Assembly (NCBI GenBank): GCA_002684695.1
Contig: NYVQ01000030.1
Coordinates: 48,235-76,354 of the forward strand
From: SAR116 cluster bacterium
GTDB taxonomy: Bacteria > Pseudomonadota > Alphaproteobacteria > Puniceispirillales > GCA-002684695
Reading direction: 5' to 3'
Length of the DNA: 28,120 bases
Shown here: positions 1-9,347 of the stretch, in pieces
Numbering within the stretch: position 1 is the stretch's first letter
Layout of the letters: every line of letters starts with the position of its first letter
Made by a program: the position numbers and the translations under genes
Notes under the pieces: model-generated
What the model was told of the DNA's origin: nothing
Databases searched by the model: none
What the model saw: the letters and a program-made list of their open reading frames with translations, nothing else

Positions 1-815
1 GATGCTTTTTTAAATGCATCAGTAAAAAGGCCCATTAAGTGCTGATCTCTTGTTCTACCAGACTTTCCTCCAAACACAACACCAATTAAATTTACTCCAT
101 TTCTTTTAACTGAGGCCATTAAATTGAAACCTGATGCATCAATATAACCAGTTTTTATACCGTCAGTTCCATAATATGATTTTAATAGGTTATTATGATT
201 TTTATATTTTCTTCCATTCCAATGAAATGATTTTGTATTAAATATTTTATATTCTTTTGGATAATCTCTCTTAATCGCAATGCCTAATTTAGCCATATCA
301 CTTGCGGTACTTTTTTGATGCTTATTATACAAACCAGATGCATTCATAAATTGAGATTTGTTCATTCCTAATTTTTTCGCAGTTTTTGTCATTCTTTTCG
401 CAAAATTAATTTCAGACCCAGAAATTTTTTCAGCAATTGCAGTCGCAACATCATTGGCAGACTTTGTAACCAAAGCTAACATAGCCTGTTTCAAACTTAT
501 TGACTGGCCTTGTTTAATTCCAAGTTTTGATGGTGGTTGACCTGATGCTCTTTTTGAGAAAACAATCCTGGAGCTATAATTTAAATTGCCTTTTTGTATT
601 TCTTCAAAAACTATGTATAAGGTCATAACTTTAGTCATGCTAGCTGGATGCCTTAAATGTGTAGAAAATTTTGAATGAAGAACTTTACCACTATGCTCTT
701 CAATTATAATTGAGGCATATTTAGAATTTGCATAACTCGGAAAATGAAAGAAAATTGCAATAAAAAGGATAAATAAGAAATTAATAATATAATACAATAT
801 TGCTTTTTTTATCAT
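1..815 (-). CDS. dacA: D-alanyl-D-alanine carboxypeptidase (peptidase S11), 3' end cut by window edge
   Basis: Reading the minus strand from the ATG at 815 gives 271 codons that stay open to the left edge. The N-terminus is a signal peptide (two Lys, then a hydrophobic stretch, ending near PSYA at about residue 29), so the enzyme acts in the periplasm. All three penicillin-binding motifs of the S11/DD-carboxypeptidase family are visible: SMTK at residues 59-62 (Ser59 the acylated nucleophile), SAN at 119-121 and KTG at 221-223. The family removes the terminal D-Ala from peptidoglycan stem peptides. Full-length relatives have about 380-400 residues, so the C-terminal domain and any membrane-anchoring helix lie outside the window. 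An in-frame ATG at 833 would add six residues (MYLKLT); 815 is preferred because it gives the cleaner signal peptide. No strong Shine-Dalgarno is seen for either. Transcribed divergently from clpS across about 250 bp. DacA versus DacC/DacF type cannot be decided from this part. Confidence 0.93.
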   Translation of the reverse strand, partial: MIKKAILYYIINFLFILFIAIFFHFPSYANSKYASIIIEEHSGKVLHSKFSTHLRHPASMTKVMTLYIVFEEIQKGNLNYSSRIVFSKRASGQPPSKLGIKQGQSISLKQAMLALVTKSANDVATAIAEKISGSEINFAKRMTKTAKKLGMNKSQFMNASGLYNKHQKSTASDMAKLGIAIKRDYPKEYKIFNTKSFHWNGRKYKNHNNLLKSYYGTDGIKTGYIDASGFNLMASVKRNGVNLIGVVFGGKSGRTRDQHLMGLFTDAFKKA

Positions 816-1005
816 AGTAAGTTTCAAATACATCAAATTTATAATGAATCATACAGATTCAATGAGATAATGCAATATCCTTTTGTAAATTATTAGCATG
901 TCCAATCAACTCTAGTATTTATTTAGCATTAAAATTCTTTCTTATTAAAAAATTTGAGCAATTTTTGTGCAAAACTCTAAATTTTCTTTGAATTTCTTTT
1001 TAAAA

Positions 1006-1035
1006 GTAACAATATTAAAGAATATAGAATATAAT
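1006..1035 (+). promoter_or_regulatory. Putative sigma70-type promoter for clpS-clpA
   Basis: A perfect TATAAT lies at 1030-1035, with GTAACA (4 of 6 to the -35 consensus) at 1006-1011 and an 18-base spacer. A start near 1042 would give a leader of about 20 bases containing the Shine-Dalgarno AGAGG at 1051-1055, seven bases before the GTG start of clpS. In DNA this AT-rich a TATAAT can arise by chance, so position relative to the gene is the main argument. The rest of the dacA-clpS spacer shows no RNA gene or strong hairpin. Confidence 0.45.
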
Positions 1036-1062
1036 ACTTTATATATTTAAAGAGGCCTAAAA

Positions 1063-1437
1063 GTGATAACTAGTGATTACAGTAATTTTGCAGAAAAAAT
1101 TACTTTGAACTCAAATAATGAAAAAAATGACGATTTTAAAAATAAATTTTCTTCTATCGTTTTGGAAGAAAAGCCAAAGTTAAAAAAACCTCCACTATAC
1201 AAAGTTATAATGTTGAATGACGATTACACGCCAATGGAATTTGTTGTTGAAATGTTACAATCATATTTTTCGAAATCACAGGAGCAAGCAACTGAAATTA
1301 TGCTTCACATTCATCAAAAAGGCTTAGGTATATGTGGTCTATATACTTATGAAATTGCTGAATCAAAAGCTACACTTGTTTTAGAAAAAGCAAGAAAAAA
1401 TCAACATCCTCTTCAGATCAAATTGGAGAAAGAGTAA
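1063..1437 (+). CDS. clpS: ClpS, adaptor of the ClpAP protease for N-degron substrates
   Basis: 124 residues. ClpS binds destabilising N-terminal residues (Leu, Phe, Trp, Tyr) and hands the substrate to ClpA. The core from about residue 43 carries the family signature: the [15 protein letters not shown] segment forming the N-degron pocket, the LHIHQKG segment with its pocket His, and [14 protein letters not shown] followed by the ClpA-contacting C-terminal part. The first 40 residues are Asn/Lys-rich and probably disordered; this flexible tail is somewhat longer than in E. coli and in that protein is inserted into the ClpA pore. The start is GTG with AGAGG seven bases upstream. The TAA stop overlaps the ATG of clpA by one base (TAATG), indicating translational coupling and matched amounts of the two partners. 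Confidence 0.97.
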   Translation: MITSDYSNFAEKITLNSNNEKNDDFKNKFSSIVLEEKPKLKKPPLYKVIMLNDDYTPMEFVVEMLQSYFSKSQEQATEIMLHIHQKGLGICGLYTYEIAESKATLVLEKARKNQHPLQIKLEKE

Positions 1438-3746
1438 TGTTATCAGACAATCTTGAGCAAACACTTCATAGAGCAATGACATATGCTTCTGATAGAGGTG
1501 CTGAATTAGTAACATTGGAGCATTTGTTATATGCATTGATAGAAGATAAAGATGCTATCGAACTTATGACCGCTTGTTCTATTGATTTGAACAGATTAAA
1601 GATTGAGTTAGATGACTTTATGGTTAATACACTTGATAAGCAGATAGTTGAAAAGTCACAAGATATTCAGCCAACTGTATCTTTTCAAAGAGTTCTTCAA
1701 AGAGCTCTTGTTCATGTTCAATCATCTGGAAGAAAACAAGCTAATGGAGCTAACGTAGTTATTGCTATGTTTGCAGAAAGGGAAAGCCATGCAGTGTGGT
1801 TGCTTTCTAATCAAGGAATGACAAGATTAGATGCTGTCAGTTATATAAGTCATGGTACATCTAAAAACCCCTCTTTTTCCCCTTCTAAAGAGACCAGCAC
1901 TTTTGATAATGATGAAAATAGTAATTCAAATAATATCAAAGCACTTGAAAAATTTTCCAAACCCCTTGTATCACTTGCTCGCGAAGGTAAGATAGACCCC
2001 TTAGTTGGGAGAGATAAAGAAGTTGAAAGATGTATTCAAGTTTTATGTAGGCGAACAAAAAACAACCCACTTCTTGTAGGCGACCCTGGAGTTGGTAAAA
2101 CTGCCATAGCAGAAGGTTTAGCATACAAAATTGCCAACTCACAAGTGCCTGAAGTATTAGAAAAATATGAAGTGTATTCTCTTGATATGGGTTCACTTTT
2201 GGCTGGAACGAGATACAGAGGTGATTTTGAAGAAAGACTAAAAGCGATAATTACTGAAATTGAAGAAATTGAAAATTCTATTTTATTTATAGATGAAATT
2301 CATACAATTGTTGGTGCTGGTGCAACAAGTGGGGGCTCAATGGATGCTTCTAATCTTTTAAAGCCTGCTCTTCAATCTGGTAAATTAAAATGTATGGGTT
2401 CAACAACTTATAAGGAATTCAGAAATTATTTTGAAAAAGATAGAGCTTTATCAAGACGTTTCCAGAAAGTTGATGTAGAGGAACCAAATTTAGCTGATAC
2501 AATTCTTATATTGAACGGTTTAAAATCTATTTACGAAAATCATCATAACATTAAATACTCTAATTCTTCTATAAAAGCAGCAGCTGAACTATCCCAGAAA
2601 TATATTAATGATAGAAAACTTCCAGATAAAGCTATAGATGTTATTGATGAGACCGCCGCAGCGCAAAATCTTGTTCCAAGATCAAAAAGAAAAAAAATTA
2701 TTGGCGTTAAAGAAGTTGAGGACACCATTTCTAAAATGGCGCGTGTTCCTAGTAGAAGCATCAGTAGAGATGATAAAACTTTACTATCTAATATTGAGAA
2801 TGATCTTAAAAGGCTTGTTTTTGGTCAGGATAAAGCTATAGAAACTCTTGCATCTGCTATCAAATTATCAAGAGCCGGACTAAGAGAGCCTGATAAGCCT
2901 GTAGGTAACTATCTATTTACAGGACCAACAGGTGTTGGGAAAACTGAGGTAGCACGACAATTAGCTCTTGCTTTGGGTGTAAAACTAACTCGTTTTGATA
3001 TGTCAGAGTATATGGAACGCCACTCAGTTAGCCGCTTAATTGGAGCGCCTCCCGGTTATGTTGGCTATGATCAAGGAGGACTTTTGACTGAGGCTGTTGA
3101 TCAAAACCCTCACACTGTTATACTTTTAGATGAAATAGAAAAGGCTCATCCAGATCTATTTAATATACTTTTGCAAGTAATGGATCACGGAAAATTAACT
3201 GATAATAATGGTAAATCAGTTGATTTTAAAAGTTGTATTTTAATAATGACAAGTAATGCTGGAGCTCTTGAGTTGTCTAAGAATTCTATTGGTTTCGCAA
3301 GTTTGAGCAGAGATGGTGCTGATACTGAGGCAGTTGAAAAGATTTTTACTCCTGAATTTAGAAATAGGTTAGACGCTATAATTCCATTTTCAACATTATC
3401 TACTGAAACTATGATGCATGTAGTTGATAAATTTATAATGCAATTAGAGGCACAACTTCAGGAAAAAGGTGTTTCAATTATTCTGACTAATAAAGCTAGA
3501 AAATGGCTTTCTAAAAAAGGCTACGAGCCTGCATATGGTGCGAGGCCACTTGGAAGAGTTGTTCAAGAGAACATAAAGAAACAATTGGCAGATAAAATAC
3601 TTTTCGGTGACTTAGTAATGGGTGGAGAAGTCTTAGTTGATGTGAAAAAGGATAAAATTGTTATTCAAAGTTATAATACAGATAATGAAACAAAAAATAA
3701 TAAAAAGAACCACTCTGAAACAAAAAAGAGTAGAGTTTTAAACTAA
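1437..3746 (+). CDS. clpA: ClpA, AAA+ unfoldase subunit of the ClpAP protease
   Basis: 769 residues, the usual length. An N-terminal double Clp-N repeat (about 1-150, the ClpS-binding domain) is followed by a polar linker and two AAA+ modules. D1 has Walker A GDPGVGKT at 215-222 and Walker B ending in Asp286-Glu287; D2 has Walker A GPTGVGKT at 496-503 and Walker B ending in Asp565-Glu566. The IGF tripeptide at 618-620 is the loop that docks ClpA on ClpP, which separates it from ClpB. There is no coiled-coil M domain between D1 and D2, again ClpA rather than ClpB or ClpC. The last 20 or so residues are Lys/Asn-rich. It uses ATP to unfold substrates in the cytoplasm; clpP is not in the window. 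Its stop lies 10 bp from the end of the convergent COG3146 gene, with no hairpin between them. Confidence 0.98.
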   Translation: MLSDNLEQTLHRAMTYASDRGAELVTLEHLLYALIEDKDAIELMTACSIDLNRLKIELDDFMVNTLDKQIVEKSQDIQPTVSFQRVLQRALVHVQSSGRKQANGANVVIAMFAERESHAVWLLSNQGMTRLDAVSYISHGTSKNPSFSPSKETSTFDNDENSNSNNIKALEKFSKPLVSLAREGKIDPLVGRDKEVERCIQVLCRRTKNNPLLVGDPGVGKTAIAEGLAYKIANSQVPEVLEKYEVYSLDMGSLLAGTRYRGDFEERLKAIITEIEEIENSILFIDEIHTIVGAGATSGGSMDASNLLKPALQSGKLKCMGSTTYKEFRNYFEKDRALSRRFQKVDVEEPNLADTILILNGLKSIYENHHNIKYSNSSIKAAAELSQKYINDRKLPDKAIDVIDETAAAQNLVPRSKRKKIIGVKEVEDTISKMARVPSRSISRDDKTLLSNIENDLKRLVFGQDKAIETLASAIKLSRAGLREPDKPVGNYLFTGPTGVGKTEVARQLALALGVKLTRFDMSEYMERHSVSRLIGAPPGYVGYDQGGLLTEAVDQNPHTVILLDEIEKAHPDLFNILLQVMDHGKLTDNNGKSVDFKSCILIMTSNAGALELSKNSIGFASLSRDGADTEAVEKIFTPEFRNRLDAIIPFSTLSTETMMHVVDKFIMQLEAQLQEKGVSIILTNKARKWLSKKGYEPAYGARPLGRVVQENIKKQLADKILFGDLVMGGEVLVDVKKDKIVIQSYNTDNETKNNKKNHSETKKSRVLN

Positions 3747-3756
3747 AAAATGTTTC

Positions 3757-4950
3757 CTAATCATTATGGGTTTTAAATGGTGATTTCTGTTTTAATATAT
3801 TAATTTCATTATTTATTTGTAAATTTTCGGTCTTTAAATAATTCTCAATTGCGTTACTCAAATTTTTATTTGAGAATTTATGTATAGAATAAGTTTTTGT
3901 AGGCATATAGCCTCTTTGTATTTTGTGAATACCTTGCGCTCCGGCTTCAACATTTTTTAATTTATTACTAATAGCAAAATCAATAGCTTGATAATAGCAA
4001 GCCTCAAAATGTAAAAATTTTACCTGTTTTAATGAACCCCAATTTCTTCCATAAATTGTGTTGCTATCAAATAAATTAATAGCGCCAGCAAAATAATCAT
4101 TACTTTCTTTAGCAAAGATAAAAACTATTCTTTTTTTCAGATTTTCAAGTAATAGGTGCCAGAATTTCTCGTTTAAATACGCACCTCCCCATTTCTTTTC
4201 TATAGTTGATAAGTAGAATTTATTGAATAATTTAGCATGTTCACTTTTTATTTCTTCATTTCTTATTGTTTCAAGATTAATTGTACTATTAGAAATTTCT
4301 TTTCTTTCTCGTTTAATTATTTTTCTTTTAGATGAGGAGAGTTTTGAAAGAAAATGTTCAAAGTCTTGATAATTTTCATTTTTCCAATGGAATTGAATAT
4401 TTTGTCTTTCTAACCAATAATTATCTTTAGAAATATTTTTAATTTGTTCTTTTTTTATAAAATTTATGTGTGAGGATGATACTTTATAAATCTGCATAAG
4501 ATTTTCCAAAGCTTTAAGTAATAATTCTGTAATTTGTTTTTTGTCATAACCTTCTCTAATTAAAAACCTCTCCCCTGGAACAGGAGAAAAGGGTACAGCT
4601 GATAGTAATTTAGGATAGTATTGACCTCCAGAATTTTCCCAAGCTTGAGCAAAAACTTGGTCAAAAATATACTCACCCCAACTGTGATTTTTAAGAAAAT
4701 TTGGTAATATTCCTACGACTAGATTATCATAATACAAAAGAATATGCTGGGAAATCCAACCTGTTCTCTCAGATACTGAACCGCTATCTTCAAGGCAGCA
4801 AAAAAACTCATGTGATAAAAAAGGATTCCCAATATTTGAACTATCATTTCTAAAATCTGCACACTCATTCCAAGTATTTCTATCTATTTGGTGCACACTT
4901 TCAATTACTGATGTACTAAAATTTGTTAATTCAGTTTTAATAGTGTTCAT
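3757..4950 (-). CDS. COG3146 / DUF482 family GNAT-like protein (FemAB-like fold)
   Basis: 397 residues, typical of the family. Recognisable family stretches are the early NPFLSHEFFCCLEDSGSV, the GGQYYPKLLSAVPFSP-type segment around residues 105-120, and near the C-terminus the NVEAGAQGIHKIQRGYMP region. Members are annotated as GNAT-family N-acetyltransferases or 'peptidoglycan biosynthesis/recognition' proteins because of a resemblance to FemAB aminoacyltransferases; the substrate is not established, and I do not assign one. No signal peptide or membrane segment, so probably cytoplasmic. It is the last gene of the nrdJ-ridA-COG3146 run, 36 bases after the ridA-like stop. In many alphaproteobacteria, from memory, this gene sits near clpA and a ridA homologue with a glycerophosphodiester phosphodiesterase gene between; here that gene is absent. 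Confidence 0.85.
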   Translation of the reverse strand: MNTIKTELTNFSTSVIESVHQIDRNTWNECADFRNDSSNIGNPFLSHEFFCCLEDSGSVSERTGWISQHILLYYDNLVVGILPNFLKNHSWGEYIFDQVFAQAWENSGGQYYPKLLSAVPFSPVPGERFLIREGYDKKQITELLLKALENLMQIYKVSSSHINFIKKEQIKNISKDNYWLERQNIQFHWKNENYQDFEHFLSKLSSSKRKIIKRERKEISNSTINLETIRNEEIKSEHAKLFNKFYLSTIEKKWGGAYLNEKFWHLLLENLKKRIVFIFAKESNDYFAGAINLFDSNTIYGRNWGSLKQVKFLHFEACYYQAIDFAISNKLKNVEAGAQGIHKIQRGYMPTKTYSIHKFSNKNLSNAIENYLKTENLQINNEINILKQKSPFKTHND

Positions 4951-4986
4951 TTAGATTGTTTAATTGACTCTAATAGTCTCTATTTT

Positions 4987-5442
4987 TCATTGAATTTCAG
5001 CAATAGCTTCTATTTCAACAACAACCCCTCTTGGTAGCGAATTTGTGCCTACAGCAAACCTTGAATGCTTCCCTTTTTCTCCAAACACCTCAACCATTAA
5101 ATCTGAAGCACCGTTTATAATTTCAGGTTGTTGTGTAAATGTATCGACACAATTTACAAAACCACCTAACTTCACAATTCTAGATATACTATCTAACTTT
5201 GAATTTGTAGCTTCTTTAAGCTGCGCAATTATTGCCAGTCCGCAAGCTCTTGCTGCTTTCACTGCAGTCTCAACTTCAGTATCCTTCCCAACTTTACCTT
5301 GTATCATTTCGCCATCAATCAAAGGTATTTGCCCAGAAATAAAAATTAATTTGTTTGTTACAACAAAGGGGACATAGTTGGCTGCTGGCACTGGTGCTGG
5401 TGGTAAAATGATATTTAAATTTTTAAGTCTTTCTTCAATCAT
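4987..5442 (-). CDS. RidA/YjgF-family protein (150-residue YjgF-endoribonuclease-like subgroup)
   Basis: 151 residues. RidA proteins hydrolyse reactive enamine/imine intermediates released by PLP enzymes such as threonine dehydratase; related subgroups have other or unknown activity. The sequence matches the longer alphaproteobacterial subgroup (Pfam YjgF_endoribonc) rather than classical 128-residue RidA: an early LPPAPVPAANYVPFV segment, FISGQIP at 34-40, INGASDLMVEVFGE at about 109-122 and HSRFAVG at 126-132. Arg128 aligns with the catalytic Arg105 of E. coli RidA, so enamine/imine deaminase chemistry is possible, but the substrate is unknown. Cytoplasmic. It starts 21 bases after the nrdJ stop and is 36 bases before the COG3146 gene, so the three are probably cotranscribed. 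The symbol ridA is withheld because it belongs to the shorter subgroup. Confidence 0.9.
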   Translation of the reverse strand: MIEERLKNLNIILPPAPVPAANYVPFVVTNKLIFISGQIPLIDGEMIQGKVGKDTEVETAVKAARACGLAIIAQLKEATNSKLDSISRIVKLGGFVNCVDTFTQQPEIINGASDLMVEVFGEKGKHSRFAVGTNSLPRGVVVEIEAIAEIQ

Positions 5443-5463
5443 AAAATCTTTAAATCCTTTTTA

Positions 5464-8400
5464 TTATGAACAACCACTTGTAGAACCGCAGGTATTACAT
5501 TTCATACATGTACCGTTTCTTACGAGTGTAAAGTTTCCACATTCACCACATGCTTCACCCTCATATCCTTGTATCTTAGCTTTTTGTATTGCAGTTGCTT
5601 TATTATCTATAGTATTTGTTGAAAAATTAGCATCATTTTCAAATGCAACACTCGATGTCTGTATGTTATTACCTGCAAATGCTTGTACTTTTGATTGGCC
5701 ACCTTGGAGAACAGTTAGTTCTAATTCTTGCCTTACATACCCTCTACTAAGTTTTTTTGAGTTATGAACAAGCTGTGAGTGAGTATCTTCTTGTTCAGGT
5801 GGTTTTTCATTAATTTCTTCACTATTCACATGACCTAAATCATGTCTATCAAGATAAGAAATAGCCAGTTCTCTAAAAATATAATCAAGGATTGAGGTGG
5901 CCATTTTAATTGTATCATTGCCTGTAACAAGACCTTGAGGTTCAAATCTTGTAAAAGTAAATGCTTCAACGAATTCATCAAGAGGAACACCGTATTGAAG
6001 ACCAATAGAAACAGCAATTGCAAAATTATTCATTAATGATCGAAATGCTGCGCCTTCCTTATGCATATCTATGAATATTTCACCAATCTGTCCATCTTCG
6101 TATTCCCCAGTTCTTAGATAAACTTTATGGCCTCCAACAGTTGCTTTTTGTGTATAACCTTTTCTTCTTTCAGGAAGTCTAGATCTCCTTACTTCCCTAA
6201 TAACCCTTTCTATAACTCTTTCGGTGATTGGCTTGACTGCTTCCATTGCTTCCTCGTCATCTTCTATTTCAGAAACTGAAGATGATAGTGGTTGAGATAG
6301 CTTTGATCCATCTCTATAAAGGGCGTTTGCTTTTATGCCTAACTTCCAAGAACTCATATAAGCATTTTTACAATCTTCAACTGAAGCTGTACTCGGCATA
6401 TTAATAGTTTTAGATATAGCTCCAGATATAAAGGGTTGAGAAGCAGCCATCATTTTAATGTGGCTATCAACAGATAAAAATCTTTTTCCTATTCTTCCAC
6501 AAATATTTGCACAATCAAAAACAGAAAGATGTTTATCTTTTAGTTTAGGAGCGCCCTCTAATGTCATAGCCCCACATATAAAAGTATTTGCTTGTTCAAT
6601 TTCATTCGCTGAAAAGCCAAGTTCTGACAACATATTAAAGTTAATATCATTGAGTTGGTTTTCAGAAAAATTCAAAATATTTTTACAAAAATCGTCGCCA
6701 AAAGCATATCTATTGAAAACAAATTTAATGTCAAAAGCTGACACTAGTGATTGTTCTAGTATTTTAAATTGTTCTTCACCAAAACCTTTTGCTCTTAGAG
6801 TTTTCTCATTAATTGAAGGGCACTCTTTTAATGTTCCATGACCCACTGCATAACTCTCGATATTATTAATTTCTTGATTATTATATCCCAATGTTTTTAG
6901 TGCTTCTGGAACAATTCTGTTAATAATTTTAAAGTACCCTCCACCTGCTAACTTTTTGAATTTGACAAGGGCAAAATCAGGTTCAATACCTGTTGTATCA
7001 CAATCCATTATCAATCCTATTGTTCCTGTAGGAGCTATTACTGTTGTCTGTGCATTACGAAATCCGTATTGTGCGCCTAATTTAAATGCATTATCCCAAG
7101 CTAACCTTGCTGATTCTATCAGGTTAGCATCTATACATTCTTCTTCAACCAATGGCACTGGTAGAACACTCAGATTATTATAACCTTCCTTTTTACCGTA
7201 TGCTGCTTGCCTATGATTTTTAATAACCCGCAACATTTCTTTGGAATTATTTTTATATTTTGGAAAGCTGCCTAACTCTTTGGAAATTTGTGCGGATGTA
7301 GCATATGAAACACCCGTCATCAAGGCAGAAATAGCAGCACACAATGAACGACCTTCAACACTATCATAAGATATGCCAGAAGCCATGAGATAACCACCGA
7401 TATTTGCAAAGCCAAGCCCTAAAGTTCTATAGTCATAAGAATTTTGAGCGATTTCTTTTGATGGAAATTGAGCCATCAAAACAGATATTTCTAGTGTTAG
7501 GGTCCACAAGTTAACAGCATGTTTAAACGCATCTGTGTTAAATTTACCGTCTTCATTTTTGAATTGCATTAAATTAAGAGATGCTAAATTACAAGCTGTA
7601 TCGTCTAAAAACATATACTCTGAACATGGGTTAGATGCATTTATTCTTCCACCATTAGGGCATGTATGCCATTCATTAATGGTTGTGTCATACTGTAGAC
7701 CAGGATCGGCACATGACCAAGCAGCATTACCAATTTTCTCCCATAAATCTTTTGATTTAATTGTTTTAAAAACACTTTTATCTGTTCTTTTAATCAAGTC
7801 CCAGTCACCACCTTCTTCAACGCTTTTGAGAAAGTCATTTGTTACTCTTATAGAATTATTTGAGTTTTGGCCAGAAACTGTATTGTATGCTTCAGAGTCC
7901 CAATCTGTATCGTAAGTTTTAAACTTTATGTCAGTGTATCCTTGCTTAGAAAGTTTTAAAATTTTATCTATATAATTTTGGGGTACCATAGATCTCTTTG
8001 CTTCAATAATAGCGCGTTTCAAAGCTGAATTGATTTTTGGATTGGTTTGATCTTCTTTAGAGTAATCATCACTATTTGCACATTTTAAAATTGACTGCAT
8101 ATGCTTTTCAATAATTTTAGACCCAGTAACAAGTGCTGCTACTTTTTCTTCTTCCACCACTTTCCAATCAATATATTCTTCAATATCTGGGTGGTCTACA
8201 TCTACAGTCACCATTTTTGCTGCTCTTCTAGTTGTGCCTCCTGATTTAATAGCCCCAGCAGATCGATCGCCAATTTTCAGAAAACTCATTAACCCAGATG
8301 ATTTGCCTCCACCTGACAAATTCTCCCCGCCACCTCTTAAGCTAGAAAAATTTGATCCTGTTCCAGAACCGTATTTAAAGAGTCTTGCTTCTCTAACCCA

Positions 8401-9051
8401 CAAATCCATAATTCCACCGTCATTAACCAAATCATCATCGATGGATTGAATAAAACATGCATGTGGCTGTGGGTGCTCATATGCTGATTTAGATGTCACT
8501 AGTTTATTGGTAAATGGGTCTACATAGTAGTGTCCTTGACTTGGTCCATCAATACCATATGCCCAAAATAATCCTGTATTAAACCATTGTGGTGAATTTG
8601 GTGCAGCCATTTGATGAGCTAACATATGTATCATTTCTTCATAAAAAACTTTTGCATCTTTTTCAGATGTAAAATAATTACCTTTCCATCCCCAGTAAGT
8701 CCATGTACCAGCAAGTCTATGAAAAACCTGTTTACATGATGTTTCTCCAACGAATCTCTCTGCTGTAGGTAGTTTTTTTAAAGCAATTTCATCTGGTGCT
8801 GATTTCCATAACCAGGAAGGAACATTTTTTTCTTTTATTTTTTTTAACTTTACTGGCACACCAGCTTTTCTGAAATATTTTTGTGCTAGAATGTCTGTTG
8901 CTACCTGTGACCAAAAATTAGGAGTTTCAACATTTTCTGCTCTAAATACAACGCTACCATCCATATTTTTAATTTCACTAGTAGTATATTGAAACTTAAT
9001 ATCTGAGTATAATTTTTCATTGTGCTTAGTAAAATGTCTTTGAAATTCCAT
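5464..9051 (-). CDS. nrdJ: Adenosylcobalamin-dependent (class II) ribonucleoside-diphosphate reductase
   Basis: 1195 residues, normal for the large alphaproteobacterial NrdJ. It reduces ribonucleotides to deoxyribonucleotides with a thiyl radical generated by adenosylcobalamin, so it works with or without oxygen but needs B12. Catalytic residues can be placed by motif: Cys476 in NPCSE (474-478) as the thiyl radical Cys with its Asn and Glu partners; Cys487 in TACNL eleven residues later and Cys199 in the HACFI segment as the redox pair, the same spacing (11) as Cys322/Cys333 of the Thermotoga enzyme. [16 protein letters not shown] segment and the glycine-rich region around 245-275 are family landmarks. 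The C-terminal tail has Cys at 1168, 1171, 1182, 1185, 1188 and 1194, a zinc-ribbon/shuttle module that passes electrons to the active site. The ATG at 9051 has an excellent Shine-Dalgarno (AAGGA within TTCCTTCC of the plus strand, 9056-9063). Likely repressed by NrdR (see boxes upstream). Confidence 0.98.
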   Translation of the reverse strand: MEFQRHFTKHNEKLYSDIKFQYTTSEIKNMDGSVVFRAENVETPNFWSQVATDILAQKYFRKAGVPVKLKKIKEKNVPSWLWKSAPDEIALKKLPTAERFVGETSCKQVFHRLAGTWTYWGWKGNYFTSEKDAKVFYEEMIHMLAHQMAAPNSPQWFNTGLFWAYGIDGPSQGHYYVDPFTNKLVTSKSAYEHPQPHACFIQSIDDDLVNDGGIMDLWVREARLFKYGSGTGSNFSSLRGGGENLSGGGKSSGLMSFLKIGDRSAGAIKSGGTTRRAAKMVTVDVDHPDIEEYIDWKVVEEEKVAALVTGSKIIEKHMQSILKCANSDDYSKEDQTNPKINSALKRAIIEAKRSMVPQNYIDKILKLSKQGYTDIKFKTYDTDWDSEAYNTVSGQNSNNSIRVTNDFLKSVEEGGDWDLIKRTDKSVFKTIKSKDLWEKIGNAAWSCADPGLQYDTTINEWHTCPNGGRINASNPCSEYMFLDDTACNLASLNLMQFKNEDGKFNTDAFKHAVNLWTLTLEISVLMAQFPSKEIAQNSYDYRTLGLGFANIGGYLMASGISYDSVEGRSLCAAISALMTGVSYATSAQISKELGSFPKYKNNSKEMLRVIKNHRQAAYGKKEGYNNLSVLPVPLVEEECIDANLIESARLAWDNAFKLGAQYGFRNAQTTVIAPTGTIGLIMDCDTTGIEPDFALVKFKKLAGGGYFKIINRIVPEALKTLGYNNQEINNIESYAVGHGTLKECPSINEKTLRAKGFGEEQFKILEQSLVSAFDIKFVFNRYAFGDDFCKNILNFSENQLNDINFNMLSELGFSANEIEQANTFICGAMTLEGAPKLKDKHLSVFDCANICGRIGKRFLSVDSHIKMMAASQPFISGAISKTINMPSTASVEDCKNAYMSSWKLGIKANALYRDGSKLSQPLSSSVSEIEDDEEAMEAVKPITERVIERVIREVRRSRLPERRKGYTQKATVGGHKVYLRTGEYEDGQIGEIFIDMHKEGAAFRSLMNNFAIAVSIGLQYGVPLDEFVEAFTFTRFEPQGLVTGNDTIKMATSILDYIFRELAISYLDRHDLGHVNSEEINEKPPEQEDTHSQLVHNSKKLSRGYVRQELELTVLQGGQSKVQAFAGNNIQTSSVAFENDANFSTNTIDNKATAIQKAKIQGYEGEACGECGNFTLVRNGTCMKCNTCGSTSGCS

Positions 9052-9135
9052 AGTCTTCCTTCCAAACCTTTGGTAGTTATTAACTTTTTAGTTAATAGTT
9101 AAAAATTGTTTCACAACTATTTAAGAGTCACTTGG

Positions 9136-9163
9136 TTATCGAAATAACAAAATTATTCGATAA
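9136..9163 (-). repeat. Inverted repeat in the nrdJ leader (potential 11-bp hairpin)
   Basis: TTATCGAA at 9136-9143 is mirrored exactly by TTCGATAA at 9156-9163. With one bulged A (9143) the pairing extends to 11 base pairs closing a five-base loop at 9148-9152. On the minus strand it lies between the NrdR boxes and the nrdJ start, 85-112 bases upstream of the ATG. Two weaker inverted repeats follow: TATTAAC/GTTAATA at 9078-9084 and 9091-9097, and CCAAA/TTTGG at 9062-9066 and 9069-9073 next to the Shine-Dalgarno. No U-tract follows the large hairpin, so it is not a terminator. It may be a leader structure or a protein-binding site. Confidence 0.55.
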
Positions 9164-9166
9164 TAA

Positions 9167-9214
9167 ATACTACATCTTGTAGTTGGATAAGATAAGCTAC
9201 CTAATATATTGTGT
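9167..9214 (-). promoter_or_regulatory. Tandem NrdR-type boxes upstream of nrdJ
   Basis: Two 16-base sites resemble the NrdR box consensus acaCwAtATaTwGtgt. The site at 9199-9214 (ACCTAATATATTGTGT) matches 14 of 16 positions. The site at 9167-9182 (ATACTACATCTTGTAG) matches 11 of 16 and contains the perfect palindrome CTACA-TCT-TGTAG at 9170-9182. The spacer is 16 bases, so the centres are 32 bp apart, about three helical turns, the arrangement known for NrdR, a zinc-finger/ATP-cone repressor of ribonucleotide reductase genes. The minus strand upstream of the boxes is A-rich (9224-9250), as an UP element would be. The nearest box edge is 116 bases from the nrdJ ATG. The boxes are also 134 bases or more from the NDUFA12 start, and I assign them to nrdJ because of the regulator's known targets. 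No nrdR gene is in the window. Confidence 0.72.
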
Positions 9215-9347
9215 TTTTTGCAAGTGTTTTTTTTATTTTTTTTTATTTTGTTAGATTATTGTTGTATTAATGCAATTATTAGTTGTTAAAATTTAGATAA
9301 ATTATTAAATATAGTCCATATCAGAGTAATTATATAGGGAAATGCAT

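Noticed and set aside
358..540. 60-codon plus-strand frame at the left end
   Set aside because: It is antisense to the dacA reading frame, which carries all three PBP motifs.
3740..3770. Bidirectional terminator at the clpA/COG3146 junction
   Set aside because: Only an 11-base AT palindrome (AGTTT-T-AAACT) is present, without a GC stem or suitable T-tract.
5378..5767. 129-codon plus-strand reading frame opposite the ridA-like and nrdJ 3' ends
   Set aside because: It is the mirror of two well-supported genes, with no family signature of its own. The same applies to the other antisense frames over nrdJ, clpA, prfB and the AsmA-like gene.
9080..9095. CtrA site TTAA-N8-TTAA in the nrdJ leader
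   Set aside because: The spacing is eight bases rather than seven, and TTAA pairs are common in this composition.
9052..9341. Cobalamin riboswitch before nrdJ
   Set aside because: A B12-dependent enzyme invites the idea, but the region is too AT-rich, shows nothing like the conserved B12 box or the multi-stem core, and the room left after the NrdR boxes is only about 115 bases.
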